A stretch of 64,000 nt of DNA from contig NC_068974.1 of the NCBI RefSeq assembly GCF_016808095.1, positions 21,250,825 through 21,314,824 of the forward strand, given 5' to 3'. Below, piece after piece: positions 33,215-44,800 of the stretch. Positions within the stretch are counted from its first letter, which is position 1. Each line of letters starts with the position of its first letter. The stretch comes from Vigna angularis. Taxonomy: Eukaryota; Streptophyta; Magnoliopsida; Fabales; Fabaceae. A program made the position numbers and the translations under genes. The notes under the pieces are model-generated. The model saw nothing but the letters and a program-made list of their open reading frames with translations, had not been told where the DNA came from and ran no database searches.

Positions 33215-35602
33215 TGAATATCATATGAAATATAAAGAATTTTATAAACTGCATTTGGGTCTAATGTGCTACTACACTCAAAAGTGGAAAAACATTTGTT
33301 GTATTTACATATGATGTTCTCTATTTTTCATGTAGAGTTGGAGAACATAATTTGTGGCAACATTTGATGTTCCTCGTTAGCATGTAGAATATGAATAATA
33401 ATAATTGCATGTGCATTTGGTATTTTATAGTTGCACATGTGTTTTGCAACTACTCACAAGGAATTTAACTTTTGGTGTAGCATAAAAGCATGTAGCTCTT
33501 CTTTTATAAAAGAGGTTTGATAGAAGTTTATTGGTGACATATGTTAATATTGCAAAAAAACCTTAATATCCAAAGATGATGTTTTCATAGTGTTTAGAAT
33601 TTATTTTATGAGATATAATTAGCAAGTGGTCAAAAAGATTTCAAAGAATTATAAGTGTTGTAATTGAGTTCCAAATTCTTCTTTTAATTGTGTTACAAGA
33701 TTATTTTGATATGTAGATTTGTTTAAATGTTTTATCACAAAATGTGATATGAAGAACTTCTAAAATTTAAGAAGTTTTTTATTTCCATTATTTAACTTTA
33801 TGGAAGAACAAGATAAATATTTGGTCTCTGGTAGATGAATTCCAACCCACATCAGTATGGATCAACAAAGTTCAAGATTCGATTTTTTTAATAATTAAAT
33901 TATAAACGTGTAAAGAAACCTAAAAAGAAGTTTTAATTTGGATAATAACTGTGAACTTGTATTGTCGATTTGAATTAATTTTCAAATGCATGTTTATTGA
34001 TAAATTTCTCAATGTTTCTAACACAAACATCTGCATCTACCGGTGGTTGCATTACAATAATTCTGACATGGTGGTGGAGGACAAACAGATAGGCAATCAA
34101 CACCAGTTTTACATCTATCAATAATTCTGACATGGTGGTGGAGGACAAACAGATAGGCAATCAACACCAGTTTTACATCTATCTTCCTTGAATCATAGTA
34201 TGTTGGATGGACATTGACAAACATTGTTAACACAAAGAGCTGAATCTCTGCATAAAGCTACCTTTCCCTTGCAATCCTTATTCTCGCTGCATGTATCCTT
34301 GAATCCTAGTATGTTGGATGGACATTGACAAACATTGTTAACACAAAGAGCTGAATCTCTGCATAAAGCTACCTTTCCCTTACAATCCTTATTCTCATTG
34401 CATGTATCCTTGAATCCTAGTATGTTGGATGGACATTGACAAACATTATTAACACAAAGAGCTGAATCTCTGCATAAAGCTACCTTTCCCTTGCAATCCT
34501 TATTCTCGTTGCATGTATCCTTACCTAAGACAAATCCTAAAAAACACATCCCACTATTAGAATATAAAATCATGTTAAGTATCAAATTTTAACAGTTCAA
34601 CTAGGTTTATTTCTTAAAACTCTATTAATCTCATAAATTAGAGTTAAATATCTATATTACATGCCACAAAAATATTTATCAAATGAGAAAAGAAAAACCT
34701 CAAACACCATACCATTACAAGCTATCAAAGCAAAAACAATTGCTACCAAAGTAACTTTCACTAAGGCCATCTTTTGTCTTATTTTGTTTTACTATTTCTC
34801 CAACTCTCTTTCAAGTATATCTTATTTTTTTTCATTTCAGTATTCAACTGATACACATATTTATAATGTCAGAATGAAGTCATATATGTTGTGTAAAGTA
34901 ATAAGAATTCTCTGGAACTTATGTATCTTTGTCAAAAAAGAAAAATATTAAATCTATTACTTACGATGATTGAGAGTCAAACTTTTTCTTATCTTATTAA
35001 AGTAATATTTTATTAAGATTGAAATATTCATTTAATGAATGTACATCCAAAACAAGAATATAAAACTTTTGAAGTAATATATTAGAATATAAAAAACTTT
35101 TTCTTTTTTATATAACATTCTTCTTATCTTATTAAAGTAATATTATATTATTAAGATTGAAATATTCATTTAATTAATGTACATTGTTTTTATTTTATTA
35201 AATAATTAATATTATATCACAAATATATTCATTTTATATTTCCAGAAAACAGGACAATATGAATGGAATCAAATTAATTATCTTTTTTTTATGATATCGG
35301 TGAATGTTAAATTTAACAATGTGTTTTTTATCGGTTCTGTCATTTTTAATGTAATCCTCATTCTGGACTCTAACTGGTAACATCGATATTGATTATATTA
35401 CTCAAGGCATAGATATTTAGCAATGTATTTTTGATATAAAATATATTAAATTAAAATAAAGATTATTTATTTTATTTTCTGTTTAAAGTTTCTATTAGTA
35501 CCTTGTATTTAGATGAATGCAAATACAAATAATTTACTTATTTTTTTCGATTTATCATATTGGAACGAGCAAACTGTTGTTGGAAAACTCCACAACAAGA
35601 AT
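33215..35602 (-). repeat. Right arm of the large inverted duplication
   Basis: Inverse copy of 29279-31775, carrying the second peptide gene. It is slightly shorter because of small indels. 34800-35602 (upstream of the gene) keeps the same order of AT-rich phrases as 29279-29940. No additional gene. Confidence 0.85.
34019..34770 (-). pseudogene. Second cysteine-rich peptide gene, truncated by an in-frame stop
   Basis: Exon 1 (34770-34713) encodes the same signal peptide as the left gene, followed by a GT donor at 34712-34711. Exon 2 starts at 34536 after AG. Three 37-residue six-cysteine repeats follow, but the Gly codon after CPSNIL is TGA (34195-34193), so translation would yield 133 residues: signal peptide plus three repeats lacking the terminal eight-cysteine domain. 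The remains of that domain, down to about 34019, carry a 64-bp tandem duplication (34056-34119 and 34120-34183) that also shifts the frame. Because all three repeats, the signal peptide and the splice sites are intact, the short form could still be made and secreted; the label pseudogene is therefore provisional. Confidence 0.75.
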
Positions 35603-36296
35603 ATAAAGAAACATTTAGATAATCTTTTAAGATCCCAAAATTAAAACAAAATTGTTAAGATAATATGTTGATATGATGTAGCCAATAAAATTTAAACATG
35701 AATATTATTTAAGATCTTGAGACTCTAGTTATATAATCCAATTATTATTTTAATTACAAAACTTTGAATAAAAGAATGATTCTTATAAAGGAAAATTCAA
35801 AGAGGGTTTAATGTTCATGTAACATACTTAAAATAATGCTAAATAATTAAAAAAGTTTGCTACATTATAAATGTTTTTAATTATTACTTTTGATATTAAT
35901 TAATTAAGTTTGATAATGTAATATCCACATAACCTGTTATATTTACTATGAGCCCAACGGAATCTTTCTACAAATCATTTGGTTTCAAAAGACCATTAAA
36001 ACAAAACACACATGTATTGCGCATGCTTTCTAACAACTGCATCTAAACTATATTTGTAGTTCTTTTTCAAGATATGAATGGAGAATATACAATAATTCAA
36101 ACAATGATTCAAAGATAATAGTAGGTGTGAGACCTCAAATTCATACACTTAAACAAAATCGCAAATGAGCTAAATATACAATTACATATTCTGTTTACAT
36201 TCACATTTAATATCGTTATTTACTGAAGGGTTAAATATGTTTTTAGTCCTTCACTATAATGTAAAATTGGATTTGGTCCCTACTCAAAACTTTTAT
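35603..36296. other. AT-rich intergenic stretch with a MITE-like end
   Basis: 35603-36225 has no gene or recognisable repeat. At about 36229-36296 the phrase GGGTTAAATATGTTTTTAGTC followed by a TTTGGTCCCTA stretch resembles the ends of a high-copy legume MITE-like repeat, here present only as one end directly before the LTR-like block. Confidence 0.35.
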
Positions 36297-37490
36297 TTGA
36301 AATACATGAAAACACTAGACAGGAGGAGTAGGCGATATCTAAATAGTGTTTCAAAACCTTTTGCAAAAACAATGTTTAATAACCATTGCGAGTGTTAGTT
36401 AAACTATATATAATAGTTGTTAAATGTTTATGTTTTCAAGTAACTGTTTAGGAAAACATTTTAACAGAAAAGACAATAACACAAGTATTTTTATACTGTT
36501 TCACTCAACTTGAGTTACGTCTAGTCTCCTTTAAGAACTCTTTAGGGGTTCCACTAATCTTATACAAAATTATGAACACGTATTATCCTAAACCACTCCT
36601 AGTTCCCCTAATCAATCTTGACTTATTTGAGTTTAGCCACTCCTGGTATCAACCCTAGACAACTCGTCTAGAATGCTTAACTCTCCTATGCTAAACAATG
36701 CAAGTGTTTTTATTTTCTTTAGAGAGAGGATAAGTACAATAAAATATTGAAATCTGGTAACTTGGAAACTTTTTTCTTTTGTTCTATGAACACACTCAGA
36801 CGATGTAAGCTTATAGAGAGAATAACAACGTAACGATACAATGCAAAAGTTCTTGTATTCTATTATGTTAGTCCTCCTTATATAGCTTTCGTTGAGAGAT
36901 TAACATTACTTAGATAGAGTTGGCATTCTTCAGAGTAGGTGGATTCTCATACGAAGATATGTACTTTTCTGTGCCTTGAGAAGAGCAACATTGCTTTCGT
37001 AGTGAGAGCTTGTACGACTATGGTAGGACATAAAGCTTTAGGAAACATTCATGGAATATCTTTGTGATCCACGTGCAGTGCTTTTGAGTGGATCTTGGTA
37101 TTATCAATATCTACACAGATAAAGAGAGAAAAAACATATGTAAAAAGTCCATTCATGCATTTAATGTTCTAAACATTGATAAAGTGTTGAAGAATGATTC
37201 GTAATACAAGTGTTTATCGTGAGTCTAAGCGTTATCAAAGTAGTATCAATTGATAAGATATCTATAGCATTTACTACTTCTTTCATTAGACGTGCTTTTG
37301 TCAAATATTGTTGTACCTTTTATAATTGACATGTCATAGTTTATCATACAAGCGTTTAATAAAGATGTTCTAATATGAACTTTGATTAGACGTTATACTT
37401 CACTACAAGATATTTCTATAAATGTTGTTGTAAACATCAAAACTAAAGTTGCTAGATAGTCTAGTCTTTCTATAAGATATTGTCTTAATA
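36297..37490. repeat. Copia (SIRE-like) LTR-type repeat, copy 1
   Basis: Direct relative of 37984-38780. Its right end, read on the minus strand, starts TATTAAGACAATATC, matching TGTTAAGACAAGATC in copy 2. Such TGTTAAGACAA starts are typical of SIRE-type Copia LTRs. The left part holds the AAAACACTAGA...ATAGTGTTTC block also seen near 3440. No coding sequence. Confidence 0.5.
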
Positions 37491-37811
37491 TTATTATGTT
37501 TGATACCCTCTCACTCAACAATGTTAAATTTGCTTTAACGTGTCAAATGACTTTTGCACCGTGACATATGCATAGTTTACGTGTTTTGTAGACAAGCCAA
37601 CTTATATTTTCTCCTCACCATTTTTACACACTAAAACAAAAGCCATCATTATTTCTTCATTCATCATTTCCATTATTATTCACCTTCATTTCTCCAATAA
37701 TGATATCCACTACCATTCACCTCCCCTATACTAATTTTTCTCCTTCTTCACCCTTCTCAAATTTCCAATCATCTGCCTTATACATAACATCACATACAGA
37801 GTAAGGAAATT
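37491..37811. other. Upstream sequence of the exon-like segment (copy A)
   Basis: Sequence shared with 38781-39068 and 63613-63896, including CTCTCACTCAACAATGTTAAA and a CTCACCATTTTTACACACTA stretch. It looks like a duplicated 5' flank (promoter/UTR) of the exon that follows. Confidence 0.4.
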
Positions 37812-37965
37812 ATGGCTATTGACACTATTTTGCCAACTTGCATGGAGTATAACAAAGAAGAGTGGCATGGGCTACCATGCTCTAGTTGCAAGTGTGGCAG
37901 ACACTTTCCCTTGAAATGGAAGATGAAGAAGAGGAGACACTTTCCCTTGAAATGTCCAAAGCCAG
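37812..37965 (+). CDS. Short cysteine-containing exon of an unrecognised gene (copy A)
   Basis: ATG at 37812 opens 51 codons up to a GT donor-like site at 37966 (CCAG|GTAATTTT). It encodes a Cys/Lys-rich peptide (MAIDTILPTCMEYNKEEWHG, then CSSCKCG, and RHFPLK twice). The same start region and the same donor recur in copy B, so the segment is probably a first exon that was duplicated. The doubled RHFPLK block is absent from copy B, where a different 60-bp stretch lies. No downstream exon is visible, as the copy is cut off by the LTR-like repeat. Function unknown; possibly non-functional. Confidence 0.35.
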
Positions 37966-37983
37966 GTAATTTTATTTGAAATT

Positions 37984-38780
37984 ACATGAAAACACTAGAA
38001 GGCGTGAGGGGATAGTGTTTCAAAACTTTTCGCAAAAAGAACATTTAATAACCATTGTGAGTGTTAGTTAAATTGTAGTAGTTGTTAAGTGTGTATGCTT
38101 TCAAGCAAGTGTTTAGGAAAACATTTTAAACAAAAAAGCCAATAACACAAGTATTTTTATAGTGCCTCACTCAACTTGAACTACATCTAGTCTCCTTTAA
38201 GAACTCTTTAGAGGTTCCACTAATCTTGTACAAGATTACAAACGTGTATCACCTACTCTTATTAGTTCGTAAGTATTATAAATCACTCATGGTTCCCCTA
38301 GTCAATCCTGAGTTGTCCGAGTTTAACCACTCTTGGTGTCAACCTTAGACAAGTGCTTTTGTTTAGATCTTGGTATTTTCAATATCTGCACAGATAAAGA
38401 GAGAAAAAGCATACGAAAAAAAGTACATTCATGTATTCAATGTTCTATACATTGATCGAGTGTTGAAGAATGATTCGTAATATAAGCGTTTATCACGAGT
38501 CTAAGCTTTTTCAAAGTAGTATCAATCGATAAGATATATATATATATATATATAACGTTTACTACTTCTTTCATTAGACGTGCTTTTGTCAAATATTTTT
38601 GTACCTTTTATAATTGACACGTCACTGTTTATCATGCAAGCGTTTAATAAAGATGTTCTAATATGCATTTTGATTAGAAGTTATACTTCACTCAACGTTA
38701 TTTTGTTAAATGTTGTTTGTTAAACTTCAAAACTCGAGTTGCTAGACTGGCTAGTCTCTCTAGACGATCTTGTCTTAACA
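37984..38780. repeat. Copia (SIRE-like) LTR-type repeat, copy 2
   Basis: Shorter relative of copy 1, missing about 400 bp in the middle. It contains a short (TA)n run at 38536-38552. On the minus strand it starts TGTTAAGACAAGATCG. The last about 85 bp recur at 63522-63610. Confidence 0.5.
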
Positions 38781-39068
38781 TTTTTATATTTTGAACCGTA
38801 ACTTCAGAAATGATTGGATATAGTCTCTCTCACTCAACAATGTTAAATTTTCTTTAACGTGTCAAATGACTTTCCACCTTGACATATGCGCAATTAACTT
38901 GTTTATAGACGTGACAACCTTCTTTTTGCTCCTCACCATTTTTACACACTAAAACAAAAGCCACCATCATTTCTTTAATCATCATTTCCATTATTATTGC
39001 CCTTCTTCATCCTTCTCAAATTTCCAATCATCTTCCTTATACATAACTTCACACAAAGTAAGAAAATT

Positions 39069-39266
39069 ATGGCTGTTGACATTGTTTTCCCACCTTGCAT
39101 GGACAGTAACAAAGAAAAGTGACATCAACGACCATGCTCTAGTTACAAGTGTGACAAAGTACGACATTATATAAAGTTCATTGGAGATTAAGGCGTGGGG
39201 AGATCTGAGAGCAAATGGAAGATGCAAAAGAGGAGAAACTTTCCCTTGAAATGTCCTAAGCCAGGT
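39069..39266 (+). pseudogene. Exon-like segment, copy B, with early stop
   Basis: Same start as copy A (MAVDIVFPPCMDSNKEK), but codon 18 is TGA (39120-39122) where copy A has Trp-containing sequence. Further on it is readable as KWKM...KRRNFPLKCPKP up to the same CCAG|GTAATTTT donor. The sequence then continues for 20 bp to the CACTA terminus at 39290. Confidence 0.5.
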
Positions 39267-39289
39267 AATTTTCTTAGTACAATGTACTT

Positions 39290-39500
39290 CACTAGTGCAG
39301 AATTGGCTTTAGACGTTCGTTCTTTTGGCTTTTAGACGTCTGACCTTCCCCCGACGTCTATACACACATCCGAGGTGTATCACCCGACGACCACATGCCT
39401 GAATTGTTTTGTGCTAGGGGTGGGGTTGGACGTCAGTGTGTGCACTGCCAGACGTCTATAGACGTCCGATAGTGCACTAACCGACGTCTACTGGGCGTTT
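39290..39500 (-). repeat. Left terminus and 3' subterminal repeats of the large CACTA element
   Basis: After the CACTAGTGC end come about eight AGACGTC/GACGTCT/GACGTCC motifs within 200 bp in both orientations, the counterpart of the much larger array at 62460-63450. Confidence 0.7.
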
Positions 39501-39869
39501 TTTTTTAAAAATTAATTTATTTTTGCAATAAAACCACACCTGAAAAGCAGAAAATTGTCCCAGAAAAATTTTGCAATAATATATATATGTGTTTCATATA
39601 AACAAAGTTCTACTTAATGTAAAATATAATCCACTACCAAAACTATCAAGATAAAACTTAAACTAAAACTAAGCAATGTTCAACAACAAATAAAACTATT
39701 CCTAACTCCATCTTTGCAGAAGATAAGCGGTCCACTCCTACCTTATATGTCTAATTGTGTCCTCTGGTATAGGCGATGTACTGTTGAAGCGCTGCAAAAT
39801 TCAAGAAAGATTCATTGGTTTCATATATGTTTGAAGATGAATTTGCTTTGTAATGTATTCAAGGTATAC
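39501..39869 (-). other. 3' non-coding region of the CACTA element
   Basis: AT-rich, no supported gene. It includes the plus-strand run TTTTTTTTAAAAATTAATTT near 39490-39510. It lies between the second gene and the subterminal repeats. Confidence 0.4.
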
Positions 39870-40561
39870 GTCATTACCTCATTCCAGTCATCTGTAATGA
39901 CAACTCGAATGATGGTCTTAATCCAACACATCACGTAGAAGCCACATTCCCATGAATCTAGCTGCTAGTTACACTAAAATAACAAACTAAATAGTTAAGA
40001 ATTTAGATCATTCAATAACATAGAAAATGAATTAGAACTATAAATGACTTAAAACCTTTGGATACAAGATTTGAACCAGTTGACCACGTGATTTACCAAT
40101 AACTCTGTACATATGGAAAACACAAAGTATAATTAATATGACTATATTTATCATAAAAGTTGAAGGTGAACATCAAATTCAAAGTCATTTTTGGAGAAAC
40201 ACTTACCCTTGAAGCATTGTTCTCAAGTCATTTTTCATCTTCCTATGCAACGAACAAAACCATATAATTTTACATGCTTTGGGAATGATGACCATCAGCT
40301 GCTAGTGCATGCTATCATAAGGATAAATAGTTATTGAACTAATTAAGGAAAGTATAATAATGAACTGGCCACATATAACAACACCTACCCATCAATGTAT
40401 GGCACAAGGTATACGTATCTTTTTGACTCATCCATCCATGTTTGCAAATATTGTTGTCTGTTTTGAAGTGTGTTACCAGACGGTTGAATGGTCTGAAGTT
40501 CAACAAATCCGTACATGGAAGACCGACCTTGGTCTACAACGATTGTGTCCATGTACCTAAA

Positions 40562-41852
40562 CACTACAAAAAAAAAGGGCATTACCGAAGGCCAAAAGCC
40601 CTCGGAAAACGCCAAAAGCCCTCGGAAAATGCCATTTACAGACGGCTTATCGACGGCCAATCAGCCCTCGGTAAATCCCTTATCGCTAACAATTACCGAG
40701 GGCTTTTGACCTTCGGTAATTACCGAGGGCCTAAAGCCTTCGGTAATTACCGAGGGTCAAAAGCCTTCGGTAATTACCGAGGGCCTATTGCAATGGTTGT
40801 CATTTATATCAATCACACACAGCTTCTATTGCAATGGTTTAGGTTTAACAACTCGAATAAACAATTATCATCTCATCACACAGCTTCTTTGACGCACTGC
40901 ACATCCAACAACCTGAGCCCACTGCCTTAGTCTTGTCTTCACGGTCTGAGGGTTATCACCTTCATAATTAATTCACATCAAACAACCCAATAATTCAGAA
41001 AAAACATCATCACATCTTAATCTACTTCAAATCACAATCAACACAAATTAAGCATAGAAAGACCAAGTTTTAAACTCAGCTAAGTGTTAATTAAGTACCT
41101 GTGGTGAAGATGGCAGAGTGGGCCATGCGGGGAAGGAGTGTCTTCGCAGTCAGATGCGGTAGAGGAAGACGGCGTGGTCATGATGGTCGTGGTCTTGGGG
41201 AGGGTTCTTCCAGTTTCCCTTGCGGCGGAGCCAGGCTTCATCACGGTAGGCGTCCGGCGACCATGGACTGCAGGAGCGGCGGTGCTGGCGGTGCGGACTG
41301 CAGGAGCGGTGGGCGCTGGAGCAAAATCCCAGGAGCGGTGGGCGGTGGAGAAAAATCCCAGGAGCGGCGGTGCGGACAGCAGGAGCGGCGGTGCGGACTG
41401 TAGGAGCGGTAGGCGCAGGAGAAAAATCCCAGGAGCGGCGGTGCGGACTGCAGGAGCGGTGGGCGCTGGAGCAAAATCCCAGGAGCGGCGGTGCGGACTG
41501 CGGTAGGCGTCCGGCGACCATGGACGTCCGGTTCCAGTGAATGGAAGAGGGAAATCCCAGGAAGGGCAGCGGTGGTGGCGCGGGGACGGGAGTGAAAATT
41601 TGGGAGAAGCTTTCCCAAAAAGCATTTGGGATATGGAGGAGGGAAATCCCAAATTCAGATTTTATTAAGTGAATGCATATACCGACGGCCAAAAGCCTTC
41701 GGTAAATCGTCTGTGTATTACCGAAGGGAAAAAGCCTTCGGTAATGACCAATTTTAATGACCGTCGGGAAATCCTTCGGTATTGTCATTTTTACCGAGGG
41801 GTAAGAGGCCTTCGGTAATAATCCTTCGGTAATCAATGAATTTGTAGTAGTG
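40562..41852. mobile_element. Small non-autonomous CACTA element, 1291 bp, TSD AAA
   Basis: Starts CACTACAAAAAAAAAGGG and ends TTTGTAGTAGTG (reverse complement CACTACTACAAA), flanked by AAA at 40559-40561 and 41853-41855. Both subterminal zones (40583-40790 and 41680-41840) are packed with TTACCGAGGG/CCTTCGGTAA motifs, which are different from those of the host CACTA element. The centre (about 41100-41600) is GC-rich and repetitive. No transposase is encoded. It lies in an intron of the larger element's second gene. Confidence 0.88.
41080..41652 (-). other. GC-rich tandem-repeat core of the small CACTA element with overlapping open frames
   Basis: Between about 41255 and 41520 a unit of about 45 bp (phrases GCGGTGCGGACTGCAGGAGC and GGAGCAAAATCCCAGGAGCG) is repeated with variation, and GGTAGGCGTCCGGCGACCAT occurs at both edges (about 41247 and 41508). 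Several overlapping frames are open on both strands (for example a 190-codon minus frame rich in Pro, Ala, Arg and Ser), which is what GC-rich in-phase repeats produce. The high GC content against an AT-rich background could mean a captured gene fragment, but no protein family is recognisable. Confidence 0.45.
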
Positions 41853-44800
41853 AAACCAACAAAGTTAAGTTGTTAGAAACTATAAGAATCTAAATAAAAG
41901 TAATATGAAAGACCAAATTGACTATCTTACATGCACCACAGCTGAATGATGGAAATATTCAACATCCGGTCTCCCCCAATCATCTTCAATGCATCAGAGA
42001 GAGTGATATAAACTGGCACATGTGGGGGAATACCAAATACTCTCAAATCCCAGTATAGTTATAATGGTGCTTTCTTCAACCTAAGTAATTTGTCATTAGC
42101 TTTGATAGAGGATCATCCTCTGCTTCAGCCATGTCATCATCTTCATGTATGACTGTATCATGAATTGGCTGCTTCTGAGGACGTGTGAACTGAAGATAAG
42201 AATTTACGTCAAAGAGTTATCAACAAATATTTGAAGAATAAACATAGAAATACTAAGGAAAAAGACATTATACCTGTGAAGTAGCGATGTGTGACATGAT
42301 CAATGCTCTAGGCCAGGCAATAAATGATCATATGGCCTGCCCCACAAAGTTAATTTCTGGAGTGGGTACAGGCACTTGAGCCTGGGGATCCTGAAACTCG
42401 TCAATCGTAACACGCACGTGCTGGGGTAATATGGGAACACCATGAATAGTCTGCCCTCCCTCAAGCACTCGTCCGACAGCCACAATGCGTGGGGGATCCC
42501 CATCAACCAACAGCTCATACTGACCGCTATACTGAGTGGATTCTACAGCAGAGCATGATCCTCTAGTGCTGACCCGAGGTAGTGTGGGAGTTTCAGCGGC
42601 CCCCATGTTGCCTTGCGTCATGGAATGCAGCTTTTCTTGAAGCGCTCTTTGTATTTCTTTTTGTTCTTGTAGCTGCTCCATGAATCGTTGCTCCATTGAT
42701 CTCATGCTTTTGTTGAGTCTTTCCTCCCACTGAAGATCCATTTGCCTCAGTGTCTCCTGACTCATTGATGGGGGGGTTTTCTGTGTAGGGCCAAAGTAGT
42801 CATGAAGACCAATCGCCCCAGGAACTCCGCGTACACGTCCTGGGTGCTCGGGCCTTCCAATGGTCGTTGTTAGAATGTCGTCCCTACCTTGGCCAGCAAA
42901 TGTGCCCTGAGTCTGCTGCTCAACCAACTCATCCTGCACATAAAAAAATAATCGTTACTTAGAAGACATGCTGTGATAGATACACAATCAAACAACTGCT
43001 TATAATTTGAACTTACAATTCTCTACGAGATCAAGGCAGCTGAGGAAGACGTCATGTTCCCATCAGATTTAGTTCGAGCAGCCTTCCACAGCTCGTACCT
43101 AGCAGGTGCAGGTGCTAGGTCCGGCGACTCAAGTCCCAAGGCATCCGCTCTAGACTTTCTAAGTTTCTTTTCCAATTTTGCATAACCACCACGTGATAAC
43201 AAGTGTGGTGCATCGTTTAGCCTTTGTCTTTCTTGGGCGGCTAACCTTTTACCCTGTGAAACCATGTATATAAATAAGTGTAAAATCATAAAAACTCAAT
43301 GAATACATTTTCAAATGTTAAGAAACATACCTTTCATTCCTCAGACTCTCTAGATGCACGAAACTACATCCAATCCTCCTCTGTAAATGTATATTGCTGA
43401 TAGGGATTTTCATGTTGCCTGTCTCCAAAGACATAGAGTCGTGTCAGCCTTGTCTTGAAATCCCTCCATCTTATTGCTATATGCGATAACACTTTCTTTC
43501 TAATTTGTATTGTGTTTGGAATATCATAATGTTGCTGTCAAAAACAAAAAACATGTTATTGATAATAAAACATGAAAGATAAGTATATAGAAATTGCATG
43601 AAGTATAAACATACCTGAATATCTTGCCATAAGATGTTCTTGTCGACCTCTGGGACGTCATCCCAACATGCATGAAGGATAGAGACATGACTTTTTGCTA
43701 ACTTACCCAGATAACTCCTAAGCCTATCAGCATTTGGCCCTAATGGATGACCTGATCTGGGGTCAGTGTCAACATGTCTCCTCTGACCATCCACACATCC
43801 AAATGTCACATTTGCGACTCGGGTGACGCCTCGACTACGTCTGGTCTTTCCCGATCTTGAGTCTGAGGCCGACATACCTGAAAAATTATACAAGGTTAGT
43901 AATAATTCAATTATGATGAACATACATATAAAGTCAATAAAAAACAAAAATATCAACCTATTAAGATATTGTTTTTTCCCAAATCCCTTCATTGTGATCA
44001 CTACGAATTGCTTGGATGACATCGGCAACGTCATCAACTGGGTCTTCAGTGGGTCTAGATGCAACAAATGTTGTCTCAAGTATATCAAGAGAATCGTCAT
44101 CATCATGTCCATGCATGTTTTTTCCTTCTAAAACCACTAACCATTTGTTATTCGCTGGATCATTTACATAGAATATTTGTCTTGCTTGACTAGCCATGAT
44201 AAATGGTTCATCAGTGTAATTCATCTTGTTCAAGTCTACCAATGTGAAACCAAGGTCATCTGTCATGACACCAGAATTTATATCAACCCATTTACACTTG
44301 AAAACTGGGACTCTAAAAGTGACGTAATCAACTTCCCATATTTCTTATATTATTCCAAAATAATTGATGGATGCTGTGATTGGATTTTTGTCTTTAGAAC
44401 TAGCAAAGTGCACAGCCTCAGCTTGTAGTATGACGCCACTATTTTGAACTTTGCTTTTTTCATCTTCTACCTTTGTCTGAAAAGAAATATTGTTTATATA
44501 GTACACACCATATGTAATGACATCCGTGTTCGGCCCACGAGATAACCTCAATAAAGCTTCAGAAACATGTGGAGTCGCATAAATCTTTTTCTTAAACCAT
44601 TGTAAGAAGGTTTTCACATGTTCATTAAGATGCCATTTTTCACTCATTTTTGGGTTTGTTGCCTTTATTTCATTAACGTGGTCAGAAATGTGAGGAATCA
44701 CATCAACAGTGTTGTTTAAAACGTACAAATGAGCTTGGTCAATTTCTATTCTGCTAACACTTTTAATTCTCACACCTCGAACACCCTTACCTTCACATTT

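Larger units (their letters stand above)
39870..43877 (-). pseudogene. CACTA second gene: Transposase_24-like region plus Ulp1-like (C48) protease
   Basis: Exon pieces in minus-strand order: 43877-43614 (SGKTRRSRGVTRVANVTFG...), about 43535-43333 (RRKVLSHIAIRWRDFKTRL, LYVFGDRQHENPY), 43258-43019 (RQRLNDAPHLLSRGGYAKLE, ARYELWKAARTKSDGNM), 42936-42310 (ELVEQQTQGTFAGQGRDD, DYFGPTQ, a coiled region, PRVSTRGSCSAV), 42190-41935 (LRVFG, LSDALKMIGGDRMLN), 40557-40385 (MDTIVVDQGRSSMYGFVE, QTWMDESKR), about 40310-40200 and 39970-39870. The last carry protease blocks: catalytic His (GTG complement at 40305-40307), followed by TAG where Trp is expected (40304-40302), and WECGFYVM with the catalytic Cys kept (codon 39946-39944). 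A small CACTA element sits in the intron after 41935. Probably once a transposition accessory protein; broken by stops. Confidence 0.75.

Noticed and set aside
38536..38552. (TA)n run as a functional element
   Set aside because: A simple microsatellite within an LTR-like repeat; nothing more can be supported.
41101..41836. Overlapping long open frames on both strands as protein genes
   Set aside because: They are produced by GC-rich in-phase tandem repeats inside a non-autonomous CACTA element and match no protein family that I recognise.
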